NCBI RefSeq assembly: GCF_902167145.1
Contig: NC_050102.1
Location: 10,602,850-10,666,849, forward strand
DNA length: 64,000 nucleotides
DNA from: Zea mays
Lineage: Eukaryota > Streptophyta > Magnoliopsida > Poales > Poaceae
Reading direction: 5' to 3'
Shown here in pieces: positions 1 through 9,253 of this stretch. The position numbers and the translations under genes are program-made. The notes under the pieces were generated by a model. It was not told where the DNA came from. It worked only from the letters and a program-made list of their open reading frames with translations, and did not search any database. Every line of letters starts with the position of its first letter. Position 1 is the stretch's first letter.

Positions 1-2987
1 TGCCGCACAGCTTTGTCATGGTAGCGCCTTAGAGTCTGCTGGTATCGTGCCGATTGGATTACTGCATTCAGTCGTTCTTCCTCAAGTACATCAATATCCT
101 CCAGCCTGGTGGCTTCGGCTTCTGCTATGCTTTCGAAGATCAATCTTGGCGCCCCAAACTTGAGATCAGCAGGTAGCACTGCCTCCGACCCATAGACCAT
201 GAAGAAAGGAGTGTTTCCATGCAGGGCCCGGCTAGGTTGGGTTCTCAGGCTCCAAACAACATAAGGCAGTTCTCTTATCCATTTTCCCGCGAATTTTTCA
301 TTCTTATCGAAGACCCTTTTCCTGAGTGCCTCCAATATCATTCCGTTGGCTCGCTCAACCTGCCCGTTGGCTCTTGGATGTGCTACGGATGCGTACTTGA
401 TCTGAATGCTCTTTTGCTCGCAGAAGTCAAAGAATTCTGAGCTGGTGAAGTTGGATCCCAAGTCAGTAATGATACTGTTTGGTATCCCGAATCTGAATAT
501 TATGCTTTGTATGAATTCCACGGCTTTAGCAGAGGTTAAAGAAGCAATGGGCTGGAACTCTATCCATTTAGTGAATTTGTCAATTGCCACCAATACATGG
601 GTATATCCTCCTTGAGCTTTCTTGAAAGGTCCAATCATATCCAATCCCCAGCATGCGAAGGGCCAAGTTACTGGTATGGTCTGTAGCTGCTGTGCTGGCA
701 TGTGCTGTTGCTTTGACAGGTATTGGCAAGCTTCGCATCTCTGAACTAACTCGACTGCATCGTTCTTCGCCGTCGGCCAATAGAATCCTGACCTGAAAAC
801 CTTCCCGACTAGTGTTCTGGATGCTGCATGTACTCCACACTGCCCTGCATGGACTTCCTCCAGAAGTTGCTTCCCGGTGGACGGGAGAACGCACTTCATG
901 AGGACGCCTGACGCGCCCCTCCTGTATAATACCTCCCCAATGAGTGTATAGTGAGCTGATTGTCTGGCAATGCGTTCTGCCGAGTTCTTGTCATCTGGTT
1001 CTTCTTCATTCTTTATATACTTAATAATCGGCTGTCTCCAATCGTCAGAGTCTGACTCGGGTTGATCTATGATGTTGCACTCTTCTATTTGATCCGTCGA
1101 GATACTCGGCTGGAGAATTTCTTGCACGAAGACCCCGGGCGGGACCTGAGTTCGACCGGATCCGAGCTTGGACAGTACATCGGCCGCCGTGTTCCGATCT
1201 CTTTCTATATGATGAAACTCCAGACCCTCGAATTTATCTTCCAGTTTTCGGACGGCGGCGCTGTATTTTCCCATTGAAGCACTTGAACAATCCCATTCCT
1301 TGTTTATCTGGCTGATGACTACCAGAGAATCTCCATATACCATCAGTCTCTTGACGCCCAGTGATATGGCGATGTTTAATCCATGTATCAAAGCTTCATA
1401 CTCGGCTGCGTTGTTAGAGGCCGGGAATAGCAACTGGAGAGCATACTTGAGGTGTTCGCCTCCAGGTGCGGTGAAGAGAATCCCTGCTCCTGCTCCCTGC
1501 AGCTTCAGCGAGCCATCAAAATACATTCGCCATACTTCTGTCGTTTCTGGATTGTCTGGAACTTGCTGTTCTGTCCACTCTGATATGAAATCGACCAGTG
1601 CTTGAGTTTTGATGGCAGTGCGAGGTCGGAACTCGATATCATGGGATCCCAACTCGCAAGCCCACTTGGCTATTCGGCCAATGGCTTCCTTGTTGTGAAG
1701 AATGTCCCATATTGGAAAACCAGTAACTACTATGACTTTGTGGTCGTCAAAGTAGTGACGCAGCTTGCGGGCAGTTAGAAGTACTGCATATAATAGCTTC
1801 TGAACCTGAGGATATTTTTTCTTCGAGGGACCTAGAACTTCACTGATGAAGTAAACAGTATGTTGTACCGGATAGGCATGCCCTTCTTCCACTCGCTCGA
1901 CTACCAACGCAGTGCTTACCACGTGAGTTGTGCCAGAGATATACAGCAGCAAATCTTCAGCCGGTTGAGTCGGCGTAGCTCGCCGGGGCGGTTTCAATAC
2001 TGGTGGTGTCGTCAAGAATTTTTTCAGTGCATCTAAAGCTTCTTGTGCTTCTGAAGTCCACTGAAACTTGTCCACCTTCTTGAGTAGCTTGTAAAATGGC
2101 AAACCTTTCTCTCCCAGTTTGGATATAAATCTGCTCAGAGCTGCCATACATCCAGTGAGTCGCTGAACCTTCTTTTGTGACCGAGGAGCTTCCATCTTCA
2201 TGATAGCTTCAATCTTTTCTGGATTAGCCTCAATTCCCCGGTGGCTGACGATAAATCCGAGCAACTTTCCTGCTGGTACCCCGAAAACGCATTTTTCAGG
2301 ATTGAGCTTCCATCTATATCTTCTCAAGCTGTTGAAAACCAGCTGTAAATCTTCGATGAAGTTTTCCGAATTCTCTGTTTTGATCACCACGTCATCAACG
2401 TAAGCCTCCACACGCTTGCCCCAGTGATCGGCTAGGCATGTTTGAATGGCTCTCTGATAAGTCGCTCCAGCGTTTTTGAGGCCGACCGGCATGGAGGTAT
2501 AACAGAAAGCACCAAACGGGGTGATGAACGCCGTTTTTTCCTCGTCTTCTTTTGCCAAACTGATCTGATGATACCCGGAACAGCAATCTAAGAAAGACAG
2601 CACAGAACATCCAGCGGTGGAATCCACCACTTGATCTATCCTCGGGAGCCCGAAGGGATCCTTCGGACAGTGTTTGTTGAGATCAGTGTAGTCGACGCAC
2701 ATGCGCCAATCCACTTTATTCTTTTTGAGTACAAGAACAGGGTTGGCTAACCACTCGGGGTGTAATACTTCTCTAATAAATCCAGCCGCGACCAAGCGAG
2801 CTAACTCGGCACGAATGGCCTCTCTCTTGTCGGGCGTGAAACGACGCAGCTTTTGCCGAATCGGCCTCGCCTGAGGATAGACCTTCAATTTGTGCTCGGC
2901 CAGTTCTCTTGGGACTCCCGGCATATCCGCAGGTTGCCATGCGAATACGTCTCGGTTATCTTGCAGGAACTGAACGAGCGCGCTTTC
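1..2987 (-). CDS. pol: pol of gypsy A: reverse transcriptase, RNase H, partial integrase
   Basis: One frame stays open from just after the gag-protease stop (2988-2990) to the window edge, about 995 codons, so it has no visible end. RT comes first; its YVDD catalytic box is at 2391-2402, inside the run AYVDDVVIKT. RNase H follows, with its FDGSL segment near 1506-1520 and the NNAAEYEAL and YGDS motifs downstream of it. Integrase comes last: a zinc-binding domain with an intact CEAC pair near 710-740, then catalytic-core segments GLDMIGPF (627-650), ITDLGSNF (about 450-475) and NGQVERANG (about 345-375), giving the D, D and E residues. The product would copy element RNA into DNA and insert it. 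No frameshift or stop was seen in this stretch, unlike the pol genes of C and E. Translation must cross the upstream TAG or start separately. Confidence 0.9.
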
Positions 2988-4541
2988 CTATTTGTCATTC
3001 AAACTGGAGCTGATGATGGCTGTCTTGCGCTCATCAGCAAACCCCAGGTTGATCCGCTTGGTTTCTTCAGTCGGCCGCATAGAGGTCACGGCCTGAGCTT
3101 CGTTTGCCGGTACGGCGAGGTCTTCCTCAGGCTTAGAGTTCGCCGGCGTAGAAGGAACCGTTGACGGCTTGGTGGTGAGGGCTGCTTGGATGGCCACTCG
3201 GAAACATTCTGCGGCGCCTTGGAAGTCGGCGCGCACAGTTATGATTCCTTGCGGTCCTGGCATCTTCAGTATCATGTATGTATAGTGCGGAATGGCCATG
3301 AATTTGGCCAGCCCCGGCCTCCCGATGATGGCGTTGTACCCGCAGTCGAAGTTCGCCACCTCGAACCTCAGGAACTCGGTTCTGTAGTTCTCCGGAGTCC
3401 CGAAGGTGACCGGCATGTAGATGTGGCCCAGCGGGTATTCCCCTTCCGTCGGCACGATGCCGAAGAAAGGAGTGTCTGACTTGTGGAGCTCTTTGAGATG
3501 AACTCCCAAGCCTTGGAGCGTACGGGGGAAGGTGACGTTGATGCTGCTCCCCCCGTCCACTAACACCTTCTTTACCCGGCTCTCTCGGATCACCGGATCG
3601 ACGAGGAGTGGGTACTTGCCTGGATGGTCGAAGTTGAGCCATTGATCCTCCCGAGTGAAAGTGATCGGGTGCTCCGACCACCGGTATGGGGCGAGCGGTC
3701 CGGTGGTCGCCACCAGTATCTGGCGGTCGTTGAGCTTTTGTTGTCTTTTGTTCTCCTGCGACCCATGTCCACCGAAGATGACGTTGACCTCCCTGTCAAC
3801 GCGTGGGAAAGCTCCTCCTCCCCCCTCCTCCTGCTGATGGGGCTGTCGTGGTTCATCTGGTCCTCCCCTCGGCGGAGGAGGCGGTAGAGGTTGGAAGGGT
3901 CGGCCGTGCCCGACGGAGTGCTTGAAGTCCCGGCAGTTACGGAGAGTATGGCGCATGTCCTTGTGGTACGGGCACTGGGCGTCGAGGATGTCGTCCAGCG
4001 TGCGCTCGCCTCCACGAGGCCCTCCTCGGGCGCGAGAGGCGGGTGGTCCGGCGGCGTGTACTTCTTCACGAGGCCTCTTCTCCCAGCGTTTGTCGGGTGG
4101 CTGGTTCGCGTCGCGTCGTGGTGCTATCGGTGCAGGCTTTGCTCCTCCAATGAGATCCTGGGCCCGCTCGTCGGCGGTGATGTAGAGGTCGGCTTCCCGG
4201 AACTGCTCCTCGGAGGTAGTCGGCGCCTTTTGTAGTATGGCTCGGACGAAAGCCGAGTCATTGGATCCTCTATAGAAGTCCTCGATCATGGCCGCTTCCG
4301 TGACCTCGGGGATGCGGTTTCTCATGGTCTGGAACCTTTTGAGGTACGACCGGAGAGTCTCATCCCCCCGGCGCTTGATGGATTTGAGGTCCCATGGTTG
4401 CGCTGGCTTGTCGGAGAGAGACTGGAAGTTGGCGGTGAAACGTCGACTGAAGTCTCCCCAGTCGTCGATGCAGTGTCGGGGTAGATGTCGTAGCCACTGC
4501 AGCGCATCTTGCCCAAGGACGATGGGTAGATACGCGGTCAT
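2988..4541 (-). pseudogene. gag: gag 3' part and protease of gypsy A, cut off from its 5' part by a solo LTR
   Basis: The frame is open from the solo LTR junction to a TAG at 2988-2990. It holds the second half of the gag structural domain, with the typical RT-gag pattern around LRHLPRHCIDDW and SLKRFQTMRNRIPEV-type helices. A CPYHKDMRHTLRNC C/H box at about 3925-3970 replaces the usual CCHC knuckle. The aspartic protease has its active-site motif DGGSS near 3548-3562, followed by an IIGRPGLAKF flap-like segment. An in-frame ATG inside the solo LTR makes this look like a separate 540-codon ORF, but the first residues are LTR-derived. The RT frame follows directly after the TAG in the same frame. 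Confidence 0.88.
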
Positions 4542-5168
4542 TGTGGGGGATAGATATCCCCTGGGTCCACTAAAGAAGTAAAAGGCCTCATGAAAGGCCC
4601 AGGGGCCCAATAATTCGTAAGGTCATTCTTTCGTGGGCCTAGGGAAGGACAGCCAACAAAGAAAAGAAGACGTGAGACTGATTAGTGCAAACCCAGACGG
4701 CCCACAAACGTCGAACGAATGAATCGCAACAGACCCGACTTTCCCGCGCTGAAGCCCCCATGCAACAGAGCCATGCAAGGATAAGTCGGCGAGGGTTACG
4801 TAGGGATAAACTCAAGAGGTTCACTATCTTTTAGCTACTTGTTGTTATCATACTCACGCGTACTGCCCCACGGTCGAATATATAAGACCTAGGGGGCACC
4901 CCTTCAGAACGATCGCCCCTGTTCTACTTAGCCACACACATAAACTCTCTACGTCCTCTATCCGGGGGACCCTCTTGTAACCACGCTCATATACTCACCA
5001 GGACGTAGGGTGTTACGCACTTCTAAGCGGCCCGAACCTGCAAATCTTGTCTACTGTCCCTCGTGCGACCAGCACGAACCATTTTGCTACAGTCGTTGAC
5101 ACCGTCCTACTCCTAAAAACACCTTAAGGGGCAACCCCGGGTGTGCGGTCGGACCCAAAACACCGACA
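4542..5168 (+). mobile_element. Solo LTR J (same family as gypsy A, opposite orientation)
   Basis: This 627-bp sequence begins TGTGGGGGATAG and ends ACACCGACA. It is the same LTR type as 6495-7122, but on the plus strand. It is flanked by a perfect 5-bp target duplication, GTCAT, at 4537-4541 and 5169-5173. Without it, gag of element A reads straight across the site. No internal element sequence is present, so it is a solo LTR left by LTR-LTR recombination after a full insertion. By eye it differs from the LTR of A at roughly one base in ten in the parts compared. Confidence 0.95.
4879..4886 (+). promoter_or_regulatory. TATA box of solo LTR J
   Basis: TATATAAG lies about 340 bp into the LTR, a normal place for an LTR core promoter, and is followed by a C-rich stretch. 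The same motif sits at the matching place in the LTR of A. If active, it would transcribe toward position 5168, antisense to the broken gag. Confidence 0.6.
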
Positions 5169-5173
5169 GTCAT

Positions 5174-6448
5174 GACGTCTTCGGATGCTCCGGCAGCCCG
5201 AGCAGCGGTGGTGTAGACGGCTAACCAACCCCCTGGATCCTGCTTAGGTTCATATTTGTCGACATTGGATACCTTGAAGTTGGGAGGCCATTGGATGGCC
5301 CTAAGGCGCGGAGTGAGAGCGGATACTCCGCACGTGTCCTCCTGTCGTCGGGGATGACGTCTGTCCCGGGGAGGGGAGTGGTGGTGGTGGTGGTTCCTCG
5401 ACCGTCCCCGGGTGGTACCGCCAGTTGAAGCTGTCGCCGACTCAGTCCTGGTGGCCTGGCTTTGAGTCGGGAAGCCATGATCTCGGTCATACTCCTCTCG
5501 ACGGCGAATTTCGTTCTCATGCCGCCGTTCGCGCGAAGCATTGATAGAGCTTCGCGCGTCTCGGCGACTGTTGATGGCGTGTCGCAAATCGTTCGGCGGG
5601 TGAGCGAGCGGTAGAAGATGGTTGGCTGCCTGAGTGAACAGGCGTCGGTATCCCTCGGCGTCAGGAGTCCGAGGAAGTCCGTCAGCTATCCGAGCTAGAA
5701 CGCCTCCGACCTCGCTCGGCGTGTTCATAGCTCGGGCGAAGTCGGGGTTCAGGTTGCGCCCGAAGAGCGGATTCTCCCGGCGTTGCCTTGCATCTTGCTC
5801 GGCTTGCTCCTGAATCCGTCGGCGATCACGTCGTCGGGAGTTCCTTCGTTCCCTGAAGACGCGTTCTTCCGGAGTTTCCCCTATCTCTGAGACCTCGTCT
5901 CGCGAGACAGGCTGCTCCGGATCCCGTTCTCCGGCCGCGTGATGTCGTCGAACGTTCCTGCGTCGGTTCCTCCGTCGGCGGGATTCTCGTTGAGGTGGTT
6001 CTTCTCCAGGCGCGGTCGGTTCGTCGTCAGAGACGGCGGGCGACTCCACTCTCCCGATGAAGAGGACGTCGGGGTAGAACGGTACTGCTATCGTGGCGAC
6101 TTTCTTTCCGTTCTCCTTTGAGGCCGGAGGAACGGGAAGAACGACTTGCCTCTCCCTGGTCTCCTTCTTTCTCGCGACCCGTGTCCACTCTTTCGTCGGG
6201 GAAGTAGACAGCGGAGTCTTCCGGGTCAGCGAGCTTCTAGCTCCAGCCTCCCCGGAGACGATCTTTTTCCGAAGAGCCGGAGGTAGCATTTTTCCAGCAT
6301 TCTCGGAGTTTGTTGGAGGAAACTTCTTTTCCGGCAGATCCGCAATGCGGTGTAGAATTCCCTCTTCATCCGCTATAGATGAAATCGTCCCGAAGCAGAA
6401 TACAGATCCGGGACGCATGGTGATCTTGCTGTGGAAGGTGACGGCCAT
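5174..6448 (-). pseudogene. gag: gag 5' part of gypsy A, interrupted at its 3' side by solo LTR J
   Basis: An open frame runs on the minus strand from about 6520 (inside the LTR) to the solo LTR junction. The start at 6448 is preferred because the upstream in-frame ATG lies within the LTR. The first 150 residues are rich in charged and Pro residues. They are followed by Arg/Glu-rich, probably disordered and coiled stretches (roughly residues 180-260) and a His-rich run near residue 380. The gag structural domain begins near residues 400-425 (NVDKYEPKQDPGGWL) and is cut at EDVMT. It continues in frame at 4541. The product would be the capsid precursor; as it stands the protein ends in LTR sequence. 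Confidence 0.88.
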
Positions 6449-6474
6449 TAAGCTAGCTTGGATCGTCGACACAC

Positions 6475-6492
6475 CCCCTACCTGGCGCGCCA
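6475..6492 (-). other. Primer-binding-site region of gypsy A
   Basis: On the minus strand, TGGCGCGCCAGGTAGGG starts two bases after the LTR end. Its place and its likeness to the TTGGCACGCCAGGTAGGG sequence after the LTR of element C mark it as the primer-binding site. I did not assign the tRNA. Confidence 0.7.
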
Positions 6493-6494
6493 GC

Positions 6495-7122
6495 TGTCGG
6501 TGTTTTGGGTCCGACCGCACACCCGGGGTTGCCCCTCAAGGTGTTTTTAGGAGTAGGACGGTGTCGACGACTGTAGCAAAATGGTTCGTGCCGATCGCAC
6601 GAGGGACAATGGACAAGATTTGCAGGTTCGGGCCGCTTAGAGATGTGTAACACCCTACGTCCTGATGAGTGTTCGAGTATGGTTACAGGAGGACTCTCTG
6701 AGTTGAAAGCACAGAGAGTTTACGTGGGTGGCTAAGTAAAGTAGGGTCGATCGATCTGAAGGGGTGCCCCCTAGGCCTTATATACTCGACCGTGGGGCAG
6801 TACATGTGATATGATAACGTCAAGTAGCTAAAAGATAGTGAACCTCTTGAGCTTATCCCTACGTAACCCTCGCCGACTTATCCTCGCATGGCTCCGCTGC
6901 ATGGGGGCTTCAGCGCGGGAAAGTCGGGTCTCTGTTGCGATTTATTCGTTCGACGTTGTGGGCCGTCCGGGTTTGCTCCAATCCAGTCTCACGTCTTCTC
7001 TTCTTTGTCGGTTGTCTTTCCCTAGGCCCACGAAAGAATGACCTTACGAATTATTGGGCCCTTGGGTCTTTCGTGAGGCCTTTTACTTCTTTAGTGGACC
7101 CAGGGGATATCTATCCCCCACA
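6495..7122 (-). repeat. 5' LTR of gypsy A
   Basis: The LTR is 628 bp and on the minus strand starts TGTGGGGG and ends CCGACA. It matches solo LTR J in inverted orientation. The outer edge at 7122 abuts CACTA sequence. A TATATAAG box at 6777-6784 lies in the matching place to that of J. Confidence 0.92.
6777..6784 (-). promoter_or_regulatory. TATA box of gypsy A 5' LTR
   Basis: TATATAAG on the minus strand, about 340 bp into the 628-bp LTR and directed toward gag. A GGGGCACCCC-like stretch follows it, as in solo LTR J. Confidence 0.6.
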
Positions 7123-7234
7123 AGCCTCGAGTATATACCTTCGCGAGGAAGAGTATCGTAAGGTTATATTTCAATCCTTTCCTTTGTGTTTGTTTCATTT
7201 GAATAGGTACTGATATATGTTTGTTTTTATGAAG

Positions 7235-8612
7235 GTGGTGGTTCCGTGGATGTCTAACCGGCCAGAGGCCTACGTAGCTTGGTGTGGGGTATGGGCTTCT
7301 GAAGCCTTCCAACAGAAGTCAAAAAGTCACAGGGACAATCGAGGCACCATGCCGAACCACACCTTCGGTGGCGACAACTTCACGTGAAAGGCGAAACGCC
7401 TGGTAAGAAAACTAACAAATATGTTGAGATGTCATATATTCATTTATTGTACTAACTCTGTGTTGTAGGAAGCTCAATTAGGTCGCGAGCCGACTCCCAT
7501 CGAGGTGTGGGAAGCTGGCCATAGGGGAAGCGACCCTTCCAGCCCTTTGTGCAGCCAGACACAAAGGGAGCGTCTGGTGAGCTGTTGTCCTCAATATTCG
7601 GTTAATGCTCGCAACGTACTAACTAAGGTTATATAATCGATACAGGCGGCATATGCGGAAGAGATGAAGGACCGTCACGGAGAAGACTGCGATTGGAGGA
7701 CCATGCCGATCGATGCTCAAGCCGTGCATAAATCCGGTGGAGGAAAGGCACATGGACGGTGAGATGTTACATTACATGCCATTTATATAGTGACATGAGC
7801 ATATGCCTTAATTAATCTTTCTTTGACAACAATTGTAGATTCTCTCTCTTTGATGGAATGATCAACACGACGGATTTTAGAGCGTCTCGGCGGTCGGCAT
7901 CCGGGTCCGGGAGCTCCGGTCGTAGCTCTCGTCGGCTCACTGAGCAAGAGCTTGAGATCGTGAGGCTACGTGAGGAGAACCGTCAGCGCGATGAGCAGTT
8001 GAGGGCTCAAACTGAGCAGTTGAGGGCTCAAAGTGAGTACTATGCCTCAGTCCACGTGCAGCAACAGCAGATGCTTCAAGTAAGCCCATTGCATTATTAC
8101 TGTTTATTCATTGCTTTACACATCCAATGCGTACTACTAATATGCTTGGTCAATAGTTACTAGCTCAGCAGCAGGGCATTCCGTACGTGGCCCCTCTGCC
8201 TCCGCCGCAATGGACGTTCATCCCTATGGGCCCTCCTCCACCTCCGGTAAGAAATTCTATGTCCATTCTCTAGTTACATAGTAAAAACGACGACTTGTGC
8301 CGCACTGCACTCACATGAATATGTATTATTCTTGTATTCAACAGGGACTTGTGCCGCAGCAACCTCAGTTTAGCACACCGCCGGCACAGCTACCTGCCCC
8401 TGGAGCACAGGTTTGTATTCTAACTCTATAGCTATCGCCGATAGTTCAGCAGTTAATATGTACGATTTCTGACAAATTGCATTCTCGCTCCATAGGACAA
8501 TCAGGAAGGAAGTGGAACGATGGATGGCTTCGTCAACTCCCTATTCGCGTACCCAACTCCGGACGGAGGCAGCGGCCAAAGCTCCAACAACCCTAGCCGC
8601 GGCGGTTCGTGA
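7235..8612 (+). pseudogene. CACTA-associated Transposase_24-type gene, 3' exons, one premature stop
   Basis: Seven exons join in one frame, with GT-AG borders at every intron: about 7235-7402, 7469-7576, 7646-7758, 7839-8079, 8157-8246, 8345-8410 and 8496-8612 (TGA end at 8610-8612). Exons 2-4 carry the part I recognise: REPTPIEVWEAGH, then ERLAAYAEEMKDRHGED, and later SGGGKAHGRFSLFDG. This is the pattern of plant En/Spm proteins in Pfam Transposase_24. Exon 4 ends in a coiled coil with two EQLRAQ-type repeats; exons 5-7 are Pro/Gln rich. The only break is a TGA at 7385-7387, one C-to-T step from CGA. Upstream exons were separated by gypsy A. Such proteins are thought to bind subterminal repeats. 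Splice sites are predicted, and the first exon border is least certain. Confidence 0.72.
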
Positions 8613-8859
8613 ATGTGCTTCGATCTCTACCTTTTCAGTAATGAACACTTTGATCTCTACCTTTTCAGTAATGAACACTTCTTATGTGGATGAACACTTC
8701 TTATGTGGATGAATGTGGATGAATATTCTTATATATGTGTGTGTCGATGGATGTGATTGAGGCCCTGGATGAATGTGATTGATGTGTGAATGTGCATGAT
8801 GATATTGTGTATATTTTCTGTGCCATTGATCATAAATATGGGCTTTTGGGGGGGGGGAC
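8613..8859 (+). other. 3' UTR-like stretch of the CACTA gene with short direct repeats
   Basis: After the stop, a 27-30-bp unit (GATCTCTACCTTTTCAGTAA and following bases) occurs twice in tandem near 8620-8680. ATGAACACTTCTTATGTGG then occurs twice near 8672-8710. TG-rich sequence and a run of nine or ten G at about 8848-8857 follow. No coding signal was seen. Confidence 0.6.
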
Positions 8860-8903
8860 AGTTTAACTCCCGTCGGCTTTGCAAAGCCGACGGGAGTTAA
8901 ACT
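8860..8903. repeat. Perfect 44-bp palindrome in the CACTA subterminal region
   Basis: Positions 8860-8881 are the exact reverse complement of 8882-8903, with no spacer. Each arm holds the unit AACTCCCGTCGGC. It can extrude as a cruciform or fold as an RNA hairpin, and probably carries paired transposase-binding sites. Confidence 0.95.
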
Positions 8904-8918
8904 GGTACTGTCCAGGAT

Positions 8919-9150
8919 AACTCCCGTCGGCTTAGCCAAGCCGATAGCAGTTGTCGCTCCCCCGTCCCGGCACCCAGGGCTGACGTGGCGGACCCATAAC
9001 TCCCGTCGGCCCATGCCCTGGCCGACGGGAGTTAAGCGCCCGCCACGTCAGCCCTGGGCCGGGGCGCGATAACTCCCGTTGGCTACCTAGGGCCGACGGG
9101 AGTTAATTATCTCCCGTCGGGGCCGACGGGAGTTAATGCAATCCCCGTCG
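8919..9150. repeat. CACTA subterminal inverted-repeat array
   Basis: At least four further head-to-head pairs of TAACTCCCGTCGG and CCGACGGGAGTTA occur, for example near 8918-8955, 8996-9037, 9069-9107 and 9108-9137. The arms are less perfect than in the flanking palindromes. Arrays like this are the usual binding sites of CACTA transposase accessory proteins. Confidence 0.85.
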
Positions 9151-9160
9151 GGTAGCTCTT

Positions 9161-9253
9161 GTCGGCCGGGTACCGACGGGATTTACTCTAAAACCGACGG
9201 GAATAGCTAAATCCCGTCGGTTTTAGAGTAAATCCCGTCGGTACCCGGCCGAC
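9161..9253. repeat. Perfect 42-bp inverted repeat with 9-nt loop
   Basis: The arm 9161-9202 is the exact reverse complement of 9212-9253; the loop is ATAGCTAAA. Within each arm the CCGACGGGA unit occurs twice, so the structure is a palindrome built from smaller inverted units. It lies about 25 bp inside the transposon end. Confidence 0.95.

Larger units (their letters stand above)
1..7122 (-). mobile_element. Ty3/gypsy LTR retrotransposon A (Tat-type), 3' end beyond window
   Basis: The element reads on the minus strand: LTR (6495-7122), primer-binding-type sequence, gag, protease, reverse transcriptase, RNase H, integrase, then the window edge inside integrase. The order protease-RT-RNase H-integrase defines Ty3/gypsy. 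The DGGSS protease motif, an odd C/H box (CPYHKDMRHTLRNC) in gag instead of CCHC, and the TGGCGCGCC sequence after the LTR fit the Tat branch. The 3' LTR and the right-hand target duplication lie outside the window. The element sits in a CACTA transposon gene, whose exons start just to the right of 7122. Gag is interrupted by solo LTR J. Assignment to gypsy is secure; the exact family was not recognised. Confidence 0.93.

Noticed and set aside
3590..4581. Several 60-185-codon frames overlapping gag/protease of A on both strands
   Set aside because: They are out of frame with the recognised gag-protease domains and lack any motif.
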